Below, in pieces: positions 16,579 to 24,475 of a stretch of 64,000 nt of DNA. This DNA comes from Burkholderia ambifaria. Lineage in GTDB: Bacteria > Pseudomonadota > Gammaproteobacteria > Burkholderiales > Burkholderiaceae. Each line of letters opens with the position of its first letter. Position 1 is the first letter of the stretch. The translations under genes and the position numbers were made by a program. Under the pieces are notes generated by a model. It was not told the origin of the DNA. It ran no database searches and saw only the letters and a list, made by a program, of their open reading frames with translations. The DNA is taken from the NCBI RefSeq assembly GCF_001443045.1, contig NZ_LKPJ01000006.1:209058-273057 (forward strand). The letters run 5' to 3'.

Positions 16579-17703
16579 ATGACCCTTTCGATCAAACGAC
16601 GCCGGCTGCTCGGCGCAGCCGCCGCATCGCTCGCGCTCCCCGCATTTGCCGATACGCGCACGCCGGCTGAAAACGGAGCTACCCGCATGACGACGCAAAG
16701 CAACTATCTCGCGGTACGAAACGACTGGCTCGCCTCCGCGCTCGAACCCGCGCTCGAACCGGATCTGCCGATCGTCGATGCGCATCACCACTTCTACGAG
16801 CGGCCGGGCTGGATCTACATGCTCGACGACTATCTGCAGGATGCGCGATCCGGCCACAACATCCAGGCATCCGTCTACATGCAGGCGCTGACGCGCTATC
16901 GCGACGCGGGGCCGGCCGAACTGAAGCCGGTCGGCGAGACGGCTTACGTGGCCGGCGTGACCGAGCCGCTGCAGCGGAGCGGTCCGGCCGTCGCGAAAGG
17001 CATCGTCGGGCATGCGGACCTGCGGCTCGGCGAGCGTGTGCGCGACGTGCTCGAAGCGCATCTTGACGCGGGGCGCGGACGCTTCCGCGGCGTTCGCCAC
17101 CTGAGCACGTGGGACGCCGATCCGTCGCTCGCGAACCCGTTGTCGGCGGTGCCGCGCGGGTTGCTGCTCGATCCCGCGTACCGGGCCGGCGTCGCGCAGC
17201 TCGCGCCGCTCGGACTGTCGTACGACGCGTGGCTGTTCTTTCCTCAATTGCCCGAGCTGTTCGATCTGGCGAAGGCGAACCCCGACACGCGGATCGTCGT
17301 CAATCACTGCGGCGGCGTCGTGCGGATCGCGAGCTATGCGGACCAGCGGCCGGAAGTGTTCGAGCGCTGGTCGGCGTCGATGCGCGAACTCGCGCAATTG
17401 CCGAACGTATTCGTGAAGGTGGGCGGCCTCGGCATGCGAATCAACGGTTTCGATTTCGAGAAGGGTGCGCGGCCGCCGTCGTCCGCACAGCTCGCTGACG
17501 CATGGAAGCCGTGGATGCATACCTGCATCGACGCGTTCGGCGCCGAGCGCTGCATGTTCGAGAGCAATTTCCCGGTCGACAAGGGGTCGTATTCGTACGT
17601 GAACGGCTGGAATGCGTTCAAGCGGTTGACCGCGCATGCGAGCCCGAACGAGCGCGACGCGCTGTTCCGCGGGACCGTCTCGCGCGTGTACCGGCTCGGC
17701 TGA
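16579..17703 (+). CDS. Amidohydrolase-2 family metal-dependent hydrolase
   Basis: The family includes lactonases and decarboxylases (sulfomuconolactonase, 2-pyrone-4,6-dicarboxylate hydrolase and relatives). Visible motifs are IVDAHHHFYE with the metal pair His69/His71, FRGVRHLSTWD, RIVVNHCGG with a catalytic His, and CMFESNFPVDK. As annotated it begins with a Tat-like leader (SIKRRRLLGAAAASLALPAF), unusual for this family. An in-frame ATG at 16687, preceded by GGAGCT, would give a cytosolic 338-residue protein. It is last in the operon; lactone opening before CoA transfer is a plausible role. Confidence 0.87.
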   Translation: MTLSIKRRRLLGAAAASLALPAFADTRTPAENGATRMTTQSNYLAVRNDWLASALEPALEPDLPIVDAHHHFYERPGWIYMLDDYLQDARSGHNIQASVYMQALTRYRDAGPAELKPVGETAYVAGVTEPLQRSGPAVAKGIVGHADLRLGERVRDVLEAHLDAGRGRFRGVRHLSTWDADPSLANPLSAVPRGLLLDPAYRAGVAQLAPLGLSYDAWLFFPQLPELFDLAKANPDTRIVVNHCGGVVRIASYADQRPEVFERWSASMRELAQLPNVFVKVGGLGMRINGFDFEKGARPPSSAQLADAWKPWMHTCIDAFGAERCMFESNFPVDKGSYSYVNGWNAFKRLTAHASPNERDALFRGTVSRVYRLG

Positions 17704-17740
17704 CGCGTATCGTGCGCGTCGCGTTGCGGCGCATCGGGCC

Positions 17741-18217
17741 TTAGCCCGTCTCGACCAGCGCCGCGAGCCGGGCGAGCGCCATGCGCCAGCCGGTCTCGTT
17801 GTCGGCGGCCGGCACGCCGGGCGGCACACCGTCGTGCACCGCATCGACGCGTGTGCCACCCGCTTCGTCGGACAGCGTGATCGTGATCGTCATTGCGCCG
17901 CGCAGCATCGGATCGTCGGTTTCGAACACGTCGATTTCGACGATCCGCTCGTCGGGTACGAGCGTCACGAAGCGGCCATGATAGGTGTCGGTGTGCGCGG
18001 TGGTCTTGCCCGTGTCGTCCGACGATTCGTCGTAGCTCAGCGACACGCGCAGCGCGCCGCCTTCGCGCGCGTCGTATGCGTAGACGCGGCACGTCATGCC
18101 GTCGGGCACCTTCCATTGTTCGACCGCATGCGGGTCGAGCAGCGCGCGGTAGACGCGCCCGCGCGGCGCGTTCAGGTGCCGGCTGACCCGGGTCGAATGC
18201 GTGTGCATGTGCAGCAT
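17741..18217 (-). CDS. SRPBCC (AHSA1-like) domain protein
   Basis: The 158-residue START/Bet v1-like protein has the characteristic beginning STRVSRHLNAPRGRVYRALL and DPHAVEQWKVPDG, then a central beta-sheet and a C-terminal GWRMALARLAALVE helix. Such proteins bind hydrophobic ligands; the Hsp90-ATPase activator name is only a homology label. The start at 18217 is chosen because family homology follows closely. It lies 132 bp downstream of a second SRPBCC gene on the same strand and may belong to the same ArsR-controlled group. Confidence 0.85.
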   Translation of the reverse strand: MLHMHTHSTRVSRHLNAPRGRVYRALLDPHAVEQWKVPDGMTCRVYAYDAREGGALRVSLSYDESSDDTGKTTAHTDTYHGRFVTLVPDERIVEIDVFETDDPMLRGAMTITITLSDEAGGTRVDAVHDGVPPGVPAADNETGWRMALARLAALVETG

Positions 18218-18349
18218 GTCGCCTCCCGCGGAACGCGCGCGACGGTGCACGCCGGGTGCGGGCGTGTCGTCACGCTTCCTTCAGGAATCCTAGGCGCGCG
18301 CGCGGCGGCATGCAATCGGACCGAACACGGACCGAACACTCGCTCGGAT

Positions 18350-18835
18350 TCAACCCAACGCAGCCGCGAATTCGTCGAGCTGCGTGATGCAGATGTTCCA
18401 GCCTTCGAAGAACCCGAGTGCCTCGTGACGCTCGCGCGTCGCCGCGTCGGGATGCATCACGCGCGCCTCGTAGCGGCAGCCGGCGTCGTCGTCTGCCATC
18501 GTGATGATCGCCGTGAAGCCCATCCAGGGCACCTGCGGCCGCCAGCCGCCCGTGAGCATCGACGTGAACGCGATCCGCGCTTGCGGCACGATTTCGAGGA
18601 AACAGCCGGGGTTGTCGCTCGTGCCGCCGTCGGGGCCGCGCATGAACGTGTGGAAGGCGCCCCCCGGGCGCAGGTCGAACGCACGTACTTCGGTGATCCA
18701 CGGTTTCGGGCACCACCATTCCTTCAGCAGTTCGGGGTCGGTCCACGCGCGCCAGAGCGCCTGGCGCGGCGCGCGCAGCGTGCGGGTGATGACGAGGTCA
18801 TGGGCTTCGGCGGGGTCGACGTGGCTGGCTGACAT
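18350..18835 (-). CDS. SRPBCC (AHSA1-like) domain protein, coupled to ArsR
   Basis: The 161-residue protein reads DLVITRTLRAPRQALWRAWT, DPELLKEWWCPKPW and ends WNICITQLDEFAAALG, the pattern of SRPBCC proteins encoded next to ArsR-type regulators. Its start lies 38 bp inside the upstream arsR gene, so the two are translated from one transcript. The ligand is unknown. ArsR-SRPBCC pairs are widespread in soil bacteria. Confidence 0.88.
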   Translation of the reverse strand: MSASHVDPAEAHDLVITRTLRAPRQALWRAWTDPELLKEWWCPKPWITEVRAFDLRPGGAFHTFMRGPDGGTSDNPGCFLEIVPQARIAFTSMLTGGWRPQVPWMGFTAIITMADDDAGCRYEARVMHPDAATRERHEALGFFEGWNICITQLDEFAAALG

Positions 18836-19175
18836 GGGCTTGCTCCTCCTGGTGGCGGCGTTCGACGAATTCCACGAGACGATCGGTGCGCGCTTCCCAC
18901 AGCGCGCGCTGCGCGGCGAGCCACTGCTCGGCTTCCGCCAGCCGGCTGCCGACCAGCTCGCAGGTGCGCGAGCGGCCGTCTTTCCGGGTCTGGACGAGGC
19001 CGCTGCGCTCGAGCACCGCAACATGCTTCATGAACGACGGCAGCGCCATGTCGAACGGCGCGGCCAGTTCCGACACGGTCCGCCCGCCGTCGCCGAGCGC
19101 GCTGACGATCGCGCAGCGCGTCGGATCGGCGAGGGCGTGAAATACGTCGTCGATGCCGGGTTGAAAGTTAGCCAT
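18798..19175 (-). CDS. ArsR-family winged-helix repressor
   Basis: The 125-residue protein contains DDVFHALADPTRCAIVSAL and VSELAAPFDMALPSFMKHVA, an ArsR/SmtB-type HTH. It lacks the ELCVCDL metal-binding motif, so it belongs to the non-metal group that pairs with SRPBCC proteins. The 3' end overlaps the SRPBCC gene by 38 bp. It probably represses its own operon. Confidence 0.9.
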   Translation of the reverse strand: MANFQPGIDDVFHALADPTRCAIVSALGDGGRTVSELAAPFDMALPSFMKHVAVLERSGLVQTRKDGRSRTCELVGSRLAEAEQWLAAQRALWEARTDRLVEFVERRHQEEQAHVSQPRRPRRSP

Positions 19176-19371
19176 GCGGCTAAGTATAGGCAATGTAGCG
19201 GGAATTTTCACCGCGTAGCATGATGGGGCGGTAACGCACGCCGACCCGGCGCCGCGTTGCCTGGCACCGGCCGCCGTTGCACACGCATCGCGCGCACGCC
19301 GGTGTTCCTTTTGGATCCCGGCAGGCGCATGCCACCGAACGTGTGCCGCCCGCCTGATTGCCGGAGAAGAT

Positions 19372-19902
19372 ATGACCGAATCCGTGACCGTTCGCCGTGT
19401 CGACGCGAGCGAAGCGCATGCGTGCATCGACGCGCTGGCCGACGTGCTGATCGATTGCGTCGAAGGCGGCGCGTCCGTCAGCTTCATGCTGCCGATCGCG
19501 CGTTCGACGGCCGTCGCATTCTGGACGCGCGTGGCCGACGGCGTCGCGAGCGGCGAGCGGATCCTGCTCGTCGCGGAGGACGCCGCCGGCCGGATCGTCG
19601 GCACCGTGCAGGTCGTGACCGCGCAGCCGGAGAACCAGCCGCATCGCGCGGACATCGCGAAGATGCTCGTGTCCCGCCATGCGCGGCGCCAGGGGGTCGC
19701 CGCGCGGCTGATGGCGGCCGCCGATGAAGCCGCGCGCGACGCCGGCAAGACGGTGCTCGTGCTCGACACCGTGACGGGCGGCGATGCCGAGCGTTTGTAC
19801 GAGCGGGCGGGCTGGCAGCGCGTGGGCGTCGTGCCGAACTATGCGCTGATGCCCGACGGCGCGTTGTGCGCGACGACGTATTTCCACAAGCAGCTCGTGT
19901 AA
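19372..19902 (+). CDS. GNAT-family N-acetyltransferase
   Basis: The 176-residue protein has the acetyl-CoA-binding segment ADIAKMLVSRHARRQGVAAR (V/L-x-x-x-x-R/Q-G-x-G/A pattern, with Ala in place of the last Gly) and ends LYERAGWQRVGVVPNYALMP then DGALCATTYFHKQL. This C-terminal pattern is close to acetyltransferases annotated as tabtoxin/phosphinothricin-type resistance proteins, but the substrate cannot be assigned. It is divergent from the arsR-SRPBCC operon. Confidence 0.88.
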   Translation: MTESVTVRRVDASEAHACIDALADVLIDCVEGGASVSFMLPIARSTAVAFWTRVADGVASGERILLVAEDAAGRIVGTVQVVTAQPENQPHRADIAKMLVSRHARRQGVAARLMAAADEAARDAGKTVLVLDTVTGGDAERLYERAGWQRVGVVPNYALMPDGALCATTYFHKQLV

Positions 19903-20089
19903 CGGGTCGCGATCCGGTTCGCGATCGACACGCGTGAGGCGGAGCGGGGCCGCAGGCCCGAAGCCGCGCGGAAAGGAAAAGCCGGCCGGCGGCAGTGCGG
20001 CTCCGATATATTCGTGCTGGAACACGCCGCCACAGCACGACTAAAAGCCAGCACAACGCCACAAAAACGCCACCGGAATCGCCGCCTCG

Positions 20090-20668
20090 ATGAAACGCTC
20101 CCATGTCGCCTTTGCCCTCACGGGCCTGCTCGTCGCGCTGCCGATCGCCGCGTACGCGCTCGTCAAGCCGCTGCGCGTCGTCGCGCCCGCGCTGCTGCCC
20201 GGCGTGTCATGCCCGAGCGCGGACATCTGCACGGACGATGGGGCGAAGCTCGGCGCCGCGCAGCAGCTCTATCGCGACGGCTACGCGCGCGCGGCGGCGG
20301 CCGTGGGCGCGTTTCGCGACGCACCGCGCGTCGTGTTCTGCTCGACGCGCGAATGCGCCGACAAGTTCGGTCTCGGCGATCGCGCGGCCCTGACGCTCGG
20401 GAATTTCGGCGTGGTCGTCGCGCCGCGCGGCTGGCAGACCTACTTTCTCGCGCACGAACTGATCCATCACCGTCAGGCGGAAGTGCTCGGCAACCTCGCG
20501 GTCGCGACCAAGCCGCGCTGGCTGATCGAAGGGATGGCGTATGCGCTCAGCGACGATCCGCGCCATCCGCTGAAGGAACCGTTCGAGTCGTGGCGCACGC
20601 AGTTCGCAGCGTGGCATGCCGCGCTGGGCCAGCAGCCGCTGTGGGACGCCGCGCGGGCCGTGGAATAG
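20090..20668 (+). CDS. Small membrane-anchored or exported predicted zincin metalloprotease
   Basis: I do not recognise a named family. The 192-residue protein has an N-terminal hydrophobic segment (residues 7-24) that could be a signal peptide or anchor, then four cysteines in the first half (Cys41, 47, 84, 89). It carries an HExxH motif, AHELIHH with His122, Glu123 and His126, followed by WLIEGMAYALSD with Glu148. This spacing fits a gluzincin-like active site. No substrate is evident. It is a single gene with flanking genes in other orientations or families. Confidence 0.75.
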   Translation: MKRSHVAFALTGLLVALPIAAYALVKPLRVVAPALLPGVSCPSADICTDDGAKLGAAQQLYRDGYARAAAAVGAFRDAPRVVFCSTRECADKFGLGDRAALTLGNFGVVVAPRGWQTYFLAHELIHHRQAEVLGNLAVATKPRWLIEGMAYALSDDPRHPLKEPFESWRTQFAAWHAALGQQPLWDAARAVE

Positions 20669-20710
20669 CGATCGCGCGCGGCGGGCGTCTGCCGCCGTGC
20701 CGCTATGTCG

Positions 20711-21295
20711 TTATGCCGACACGGCCGGATCGTCGGGCTGCCCGACGAGCGTGCGCCGCCCCGCGTCGAGGATCTCGTCGGCCAGCGCCGGATCGGTGCC
20801 GGCGATCGCGCGCGACAGCACGAGCGCGCCGACCATCTGGCTGAAGGCGGCGATCGCGTCGCGGCGCGTGTCGGCCGCGGCCGGGCCTTCCGCGGCCACC
20901 ATCCGTTCCAGCCGGTCGAGATACGCGGCGACACCGTGCGCGTAGCAGGCGCGTGCCGCGTCGGTCAGGCGTGGCGCGTCGCCCGCGAAGCCGGACAGCG
21001 GGCAGCCGGCTTCGACGTTGTCGCGATGCGCGGTCGACAGGTACGACGTCACCTGTTGCGCGACGCTGCCGGCGCTCGGCGAATCCGCGCGGTCCTGCAT
21101 GGCCTTCTCCATCACCGCGGCGACCAGCGCATCCTTCGATTTGAAGTGGTTGTAGAAGCCGCCCTGCGTGAAGCCGGCTTCCTTCATCAGCTCCGTCAAC
21201 CCCACCGCGTCGACGCCGCGCACCCGGAACAGCCGCTCGGCGGCCGCGACGATCGCGTTGCGGTTTTCGGCAGCCTGTTGTCTCGAGACGCCCAT
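20711..21295 (-). CDS. TetR-family repressor
   Basis: The 194-residue protein has a TetR HTH at residues 10-55 (AAERLFRVRGVDAVGLTELM, KEAGFTQGGFYNHFKSKDAL) and a ligand-binding domain containing CPLSGFAGDAPRL, as in the AcrR/NemR-like TetR_C group. The ATG at 21295 is preceded by GGGAGGAA. Two related palindromes lie 44 and 99 bp upstream in the region shared with the divergent SDR gene. It probably represses both. Confidence 0.9.
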   Translation of the reverse strand: MGVSRQQAAENRNAIVAAAERLFRVRGVDAVGLTELMKEAGFTQGGFYNHFKSKDALVAAVMEKAMQDRADSPSAGSVAQQVTSYLSTAHRDNVEAGCPLSGFAGDAPRLTDAARACYAHGVAAYLDRLERMVAAEGPAAADTRRDAIAAFSQMVGALVLSRAIAGTDPALADEILDAGRRTLVGQPDDPAVSA

Positions 21296-21338
21296 CGATT
21301 CCTCCCTCATTCCGGTAATTGCGTCGATTGAAAAACAC

Positions 21339-21356
21339 AATGGTGATCACCATTGA
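21339..21356. promoter_or_regulatory. TetR operator copy 1
   Basis: CAATGGTGATCACCATTG is a perfect 18-bp palindrome upstream of the TetR gene. A second, near-identical copy lies 55 bp away. Confidence 0.75.
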
Positions 21357-21393
21357 CGTGCCGGAATCGCGATGACACAATGCATCGCAAAGA

Positions 21394-21411
21394 CAATGGT
21401 GATCGACATTG
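21394..21411. promoter_or_regulatory. TetR operator copy 2
   Basis: CAATGGTGATCGACATTG matches copy 1 at 16 of 18 positions. Its right end overlaps TTGACA (21409-21414), a possible -35 for the rightward SDR gene. Confidence 0.65.
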
Positions 21412-21633
21412 ACATCAAGTGTAGCCGACTTCGCGAACGAAGCGAAGCGACCGGCGCGGCACGGATGGACGTCGGTCCGGGTCTTGGGTGCGAAGGGGGC
21501 GGGCGGCGGTCCAGCCAGTCTTCTGGCACCGTCGGAGCAACGGTTCGGTACGCGATGGCAGCATGGTTTTTCACCGGATCCCGAGTGCGCGGCGAACCGG
21601 CGCGAACGGAATCCCTACTCGAAAGGAACGATC

Positions 21634-22338
21634 ATGAAGATCGAAGGTGCAGTCGTTTTCGTCACGGGCGCGAACCGCGGGCTTGGCCTCGAGTTCGCGA
21701 AGCAGGCGCTCGAACGCGGGGCGCGGAAGGTTTATGCGGGTGCGCGCGATCCGGCCAGCGTGACGCTGCCGGGCGTGGTGCCCGTGAAGCTGGACGTGAC
21801 CGATCCGGCGGCGGTCGCCGCGGCTGCCGACGCCGCCCGCGACGTCACGCTGCTGATCAACAACGCGGGCATCGCGCGGCTCGGCAGCCTGACCGACGAC
21901 GGCGCGGTCGACGCGTTGCGCGATCACCTCGAAACCAACGTGTTCGGGATGCTGGCGATGTCGCGCGCATTTGCGGGCACGCTCGCCGGCCACGGCGGCG
22001 GCGCGATCCTGAACGTGCTGTCCGTCGCGAGCTGGGTGAACCGGCCGATCCTGTCGGGCTACGGCGTGTCGAAGTCGGCCGCGTGGGCGCTGACCAACGG
22101 GTTGCGGCATTCGCTGCGCGAGCAGCGCACGCAGGTGGTCGGGCTGCATGCCGGCTTCATCGATACGGATCTGACGCGCGGTCTCGACGTGCCGAAGGCG
22201 ACGCCGGCCGACGTCGTGCGCCAGGCGTACGACGCGATCGAATCCGGGGCGGAGGAGGTGTCCACCGACGACTTCACGCGGGAGGTGAAGGCCACGCTGT
22301 CGGCCGGTGTGTATCTGGACGAGGCGACGCCGCTCTGA
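21634..22338 (+). CDS. SDR-family oxidoreductase
   Basis: The 234-residue protein has the Rossmann motif VFVTGANRGLG (TGxxxGxG), LLINNAGIA, and the catalytic Ser and YGVSK (Y-x3-K). It resembles short-chain dehydrogenases placed next to TetR regulators. GAAAGGA lies 5 bp before the ATG at 21634; the ORF extends far upstream but homology starts here. The substrate is unknown. The TetR operators upstream suggest induction by an electrophilic or toxic compound. Confidence 0.88.
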   Translation: MKIEGAVVFVTGANRGLGLEFAKQALERGARKVYAGARDPASVTLPGVVPVKLDVTDPAAVAAAADAARDVTLLINNAGIARLGSLTDDGAVDALRDHLETNVFGMLAMSRAFAGTLAGHGGGAILNVLSVASWVNRPILSGYGVSKSAAWALTNGLRHSLREQRTQVVGLHAGFIDTDLTRGLDVPKATPADVVRQAYDAIESGAEEVSTDDFTREVKATLSAGVYLDEATPL

Positions 22339-22393
22339 CGTCGCCTGTGAAAGACGGCCCGCCGCCCGCACCTGCGCGCGGCGGGCCCGGCCG

Positions 22394-23596
22394 TCAGGCC
22401 GTGGTGTCGATGATGCCCGGGATCTTCACGTCCGGGTTCACGTCCGCGTCGTAGTCGACGCCGGCGATCTCGAAGCCGAACAGGCGCAGGAACTCGGTCT
22501 TGTAGCCGGCGAAGTCGGTCATCTCGTACAGGTTCTCGTTCGTCACCTTGTCCCACATCGCGACGACCTTGCCCTGCACTTGCGGATCGAGTTCCTTGTA
22601 GTCCGCGCGCAGACGGCCTTCTTCGTCGATGTGCGGCGTCGCGCCGTACAGGCTGTCCTTGAACAGGCCGTACACCTGCTCGATGCAGCCTTCGTGCGTG
22701 CCTTGTTCCTTCATCACCTTGAACAGCAGCGAGAGGTAGAGCGGCATCATCGGGATCGCCGAGCTTGCCTGCGTGACGACGGCCTTCAGCACCGACACGC
22801 GTGCATCGCCGCCGTGCGCGGCCAGCCGGTCGCGGATCGACAGCACCTTCTTGTCGAGATCCTTCTTCGCTTCGCCGATCGAGCCGTTCCAGTAGATGTC
22901 GTGCGTGATCTGCTCGCCGAGGTACGTGAACGCGGTCGTCTTCGCGCCGTCGGCCAGCACGCCGGCTTCAGCGAGCGCGTCGATCCACATCTGCCAGTCC
23001 TCGCCGCCCATCACGGCGACGGTGCCGTCGATCTCTTCCTGCGTCGCCGGCTCGAGCGACACCTCGCGGATCACTTCCTTGTCGGTATCGAGGCCGCGGA
23101 ACGTGACCGACTTGCCGACCGGCTTGAGCGTCGAGCTGATGGTTTCGCCCGTCTTCGGATGCGTGCGGCGCGGTGCCGCGAGGCTGTAGACGACCAGGTC
23201 GACCTTGCCGAGATCCTGCTTGATGGTGTCGATCGTGACCTGCTTGACCTTGTCGGAGAATGCGTCGCCGTTGATGCTGCGCGCATAGCGCCCCTTTTCC
23301 GCGGCGAACTTCTCGAACGCGGCGCTGTTGTACCAGCCGGCCGTGCCCGGCTTCGTTTCGCTGCCGGCGCGCTCGAAGAACACGCCCAGCGTGTCCGCGC
23401 CCGAGCCGAATGCGGCCGAGATCCGGGCGGCGAGGCCATAGCCGGTCGACGCGCCGATCACGAGCACCTTCTTCGGGCCGTTGGCGATCGGGCCGTGCGA
23501 AGTCACGTAGTCGATCTGTTCCTTGACGTTGGCTTCGCAGCCGACCGGATGAGTCGTCACGCAGATGAAGCCACGCACGCGCGGTTTGATGATCAT
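22394..23596 (-). CDS. fabV: Trans-2-enoyl-ACP/CoA reductase (NADH), FabV type
   Basis: FabV catalyses the last reduction of each fatty-acid elongation cycle and is naturally resistant to triclosan. The 400-residue protein starts [20 protein letters not shown] and contains [20 protein letters not shown] for NADH binding. The FabV-specific Tyr-x8-Lys active site lies in [10 protein letters not shown] at about residues 235-244. Length and motifs match Burkholderia FabV. It is divergent from the GbsR/MarR-type regulator at 23801, and a 26-bp operator lies between them, so that regulator could also act on fabV. Confidence 0.96.
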   Translation of the reverse strand: MIIKPRVRGFICVTTHPVGCEANVKEQIDYVTSHGPIANGPKKVLVIGASTGYGLAARISAAFGSGADTLGVFFERAGSETKPGTAGWYNSAAFEKFAAEKGRYARSINGDAFSDKVKQVTIDTIKQDLGKVDLVVYSLAAPRRTHPKTGETISSTLKPVGKSVTFRGLDTDKEVIREVSLEPATQEEIDGTVAVMGGEDWQMWIDALAEAGVLADGAKTTAFTYLGEQITHDIYWNGSIGEAKKDLDKKVLSIRDRLAAHGGDARVSVLKAVVTQASSAIPMMPLYLSLLFKVMKEQGTHEGCIEQVYGLFKDSLYGATPHIDEEGRLRADYKELDPQVQGKVVAMWDKVTNENLYEMTDFAGYKTEFLRLFGFEIAGVDYDADVNPDVKIPGIIDTTA

Positions 23597-23752
23597 GGAA
23601 ACCTCTAGTCAGAAAGGCGCGGACGGCCTGAAATCGGAAAAATCCCGCGCATTGTAATGGATGCGGGCGGGCACGGCGGGAAAGGCGGGCGGTGACGGCG
23701 GTCGCGATCGCCCGGGGGCGGACCGCCAACGTGGCGATTCGCATGGACGCCA

Positions 23753-23778
23753 GTTATTTCTCTCTTGACAGAAATAAC
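23753..23778. promoter_or_regulatory. Operator copy 1 of the GbsR/MarR-type regulator
   Basis: A 26-bp inverted repeat has arms GTTATTTCT (23753-23761) and AGAAATAAC (23770-23778) and an 8-base centre. The outer bases extend the match to 11-bp arms. It overlaps the -35 element of the regulator's promoter, consistent with autorepression. An identical-length copy with the same arms lies at 24379-24404. Confidence 0.8.
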
Positions 23779-23793
23779 TGAAAAAACTAAATT
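23765..23793 (+). promoter_or_regulatory. Sigma-70-type promoter of the GbsR/MarR-type regulator
   Basis: TTGACA (23765-23770) and TAAATT (23788-23793) are separated by exactly 17 bp. Transcription would start about 6-8 bases later, at or next to the A of the start codon at 23801. The mRNA is therefore predicted to be leaderless. Confidence 0.7.
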
Positions 23794-23800
23794 TCCCGAC

Positions 23801-24334
23801 ATGGAACTCACACCGATTGCCGAACGATTCATCCTCCACTGGGGCGAAATGGGCTCGCGATGGGGCGTCAACCGCACCGTCTCGCAGATTCACGCGCTGC
23901 TGTACCTGGCCGGTCGGCCGGTCGCGGCCGACGAGATCGCCGAGACGCTCAACGTCGCGCGCTCCAACGTCAGCACGAGCCTGAAGGAACTGCAGGCGTG
24001 GCGGCTCGCGAAGGTCGTGCACGTGCTGGGCGATCGCCGCGACCATTTCGAGACGTCCACCGACATCTGGGAACTGTTCAAGCTGATCGTCGAAGGGCGG
24101 CGGCAGCGCGAGATCGAACCGACGCTCACGGTGCTGCGCGACTGCCTGACGAGTCCCGAGATCGCCGATGAAAGCCGCGAGACCGAACAGCGCATCCGCG
24201 ACACGCTGCAGTTCGTCGAGACGCTCACGACCTGGTCGGACGAGATGCTGCGGCTCAAGCCCGACACGCTGATGAAGGCGCTCGGCATCGGCGCGAAGAT
24301 CAGCCAGACGGTCAGGCGCAAGTCGTCGAAGTAA
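23801..24334 (+). CDS. GbsR/MarR-family transcriptional regulator, probably leaderless
   Basis: The 177-residue protein has a winged HTH in residues 25-80 (WGVNRTVSQIHALLYLAGRP, VAADEIAETLNVARSNVSTS, LKELQ) and a helical dimerisation tail, as in the GbsR group. I chose the ATG at 23801: the in-frame TTG at 23765 is itself part of the promoter -35. No Shine-Dalgarno precedes the ATG, and the promoter spacing predicts a transcript that begins there. It probably represses itself and the epimerase operon at 24476, since the same operator is in front of both. Confidence 0.88.
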   Translation: MELTPIAERFILHWGEMGSRWGVNRTVSQIHALLYLAGRPVAADEIAETLNVARSNVSTSLKELQAWRLAKVVHVLGDRRDHFETSTDIWELFKLIVEGRRQREIEPTLTVLRDCLTSPEIADESRETEQRIRDTLQFVETLTTWSDEMLRLKPDTLMKALGIGAKISQTVRRKSSK

Positions 24335-24378
24335 GCGGTATCGGACGTGCGGGCACGCAGCCCGCTTTTTTTGGAGTT

Positions 24379-24404
24379 GTTATTTCTGTCGTTACAGAAA
24401 TAAC
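24379..24404. promoter_or_regulatory. Operator copy 2 of the GbsR/MarR-type regulator
   Basis: Arms GTTATTTCTGT (24379-24389) and ACAGAAATAAC (24394-24404) pair perfectly around 4 bases. Outer arms and 26-bp length equal those of copy 1. It lies 72 bp upstream of the epimerase start. A possible -10 (TAAATA, 24407-24412) follows immediately. Confidence 0.8.
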
Positions 24405-24475
24405 TGTAAATAGAGGATGAAAATGAACAGGCCCATGCTGTCGATCCGCCGGCATGCCGCATCGCGGAGTGCGAC

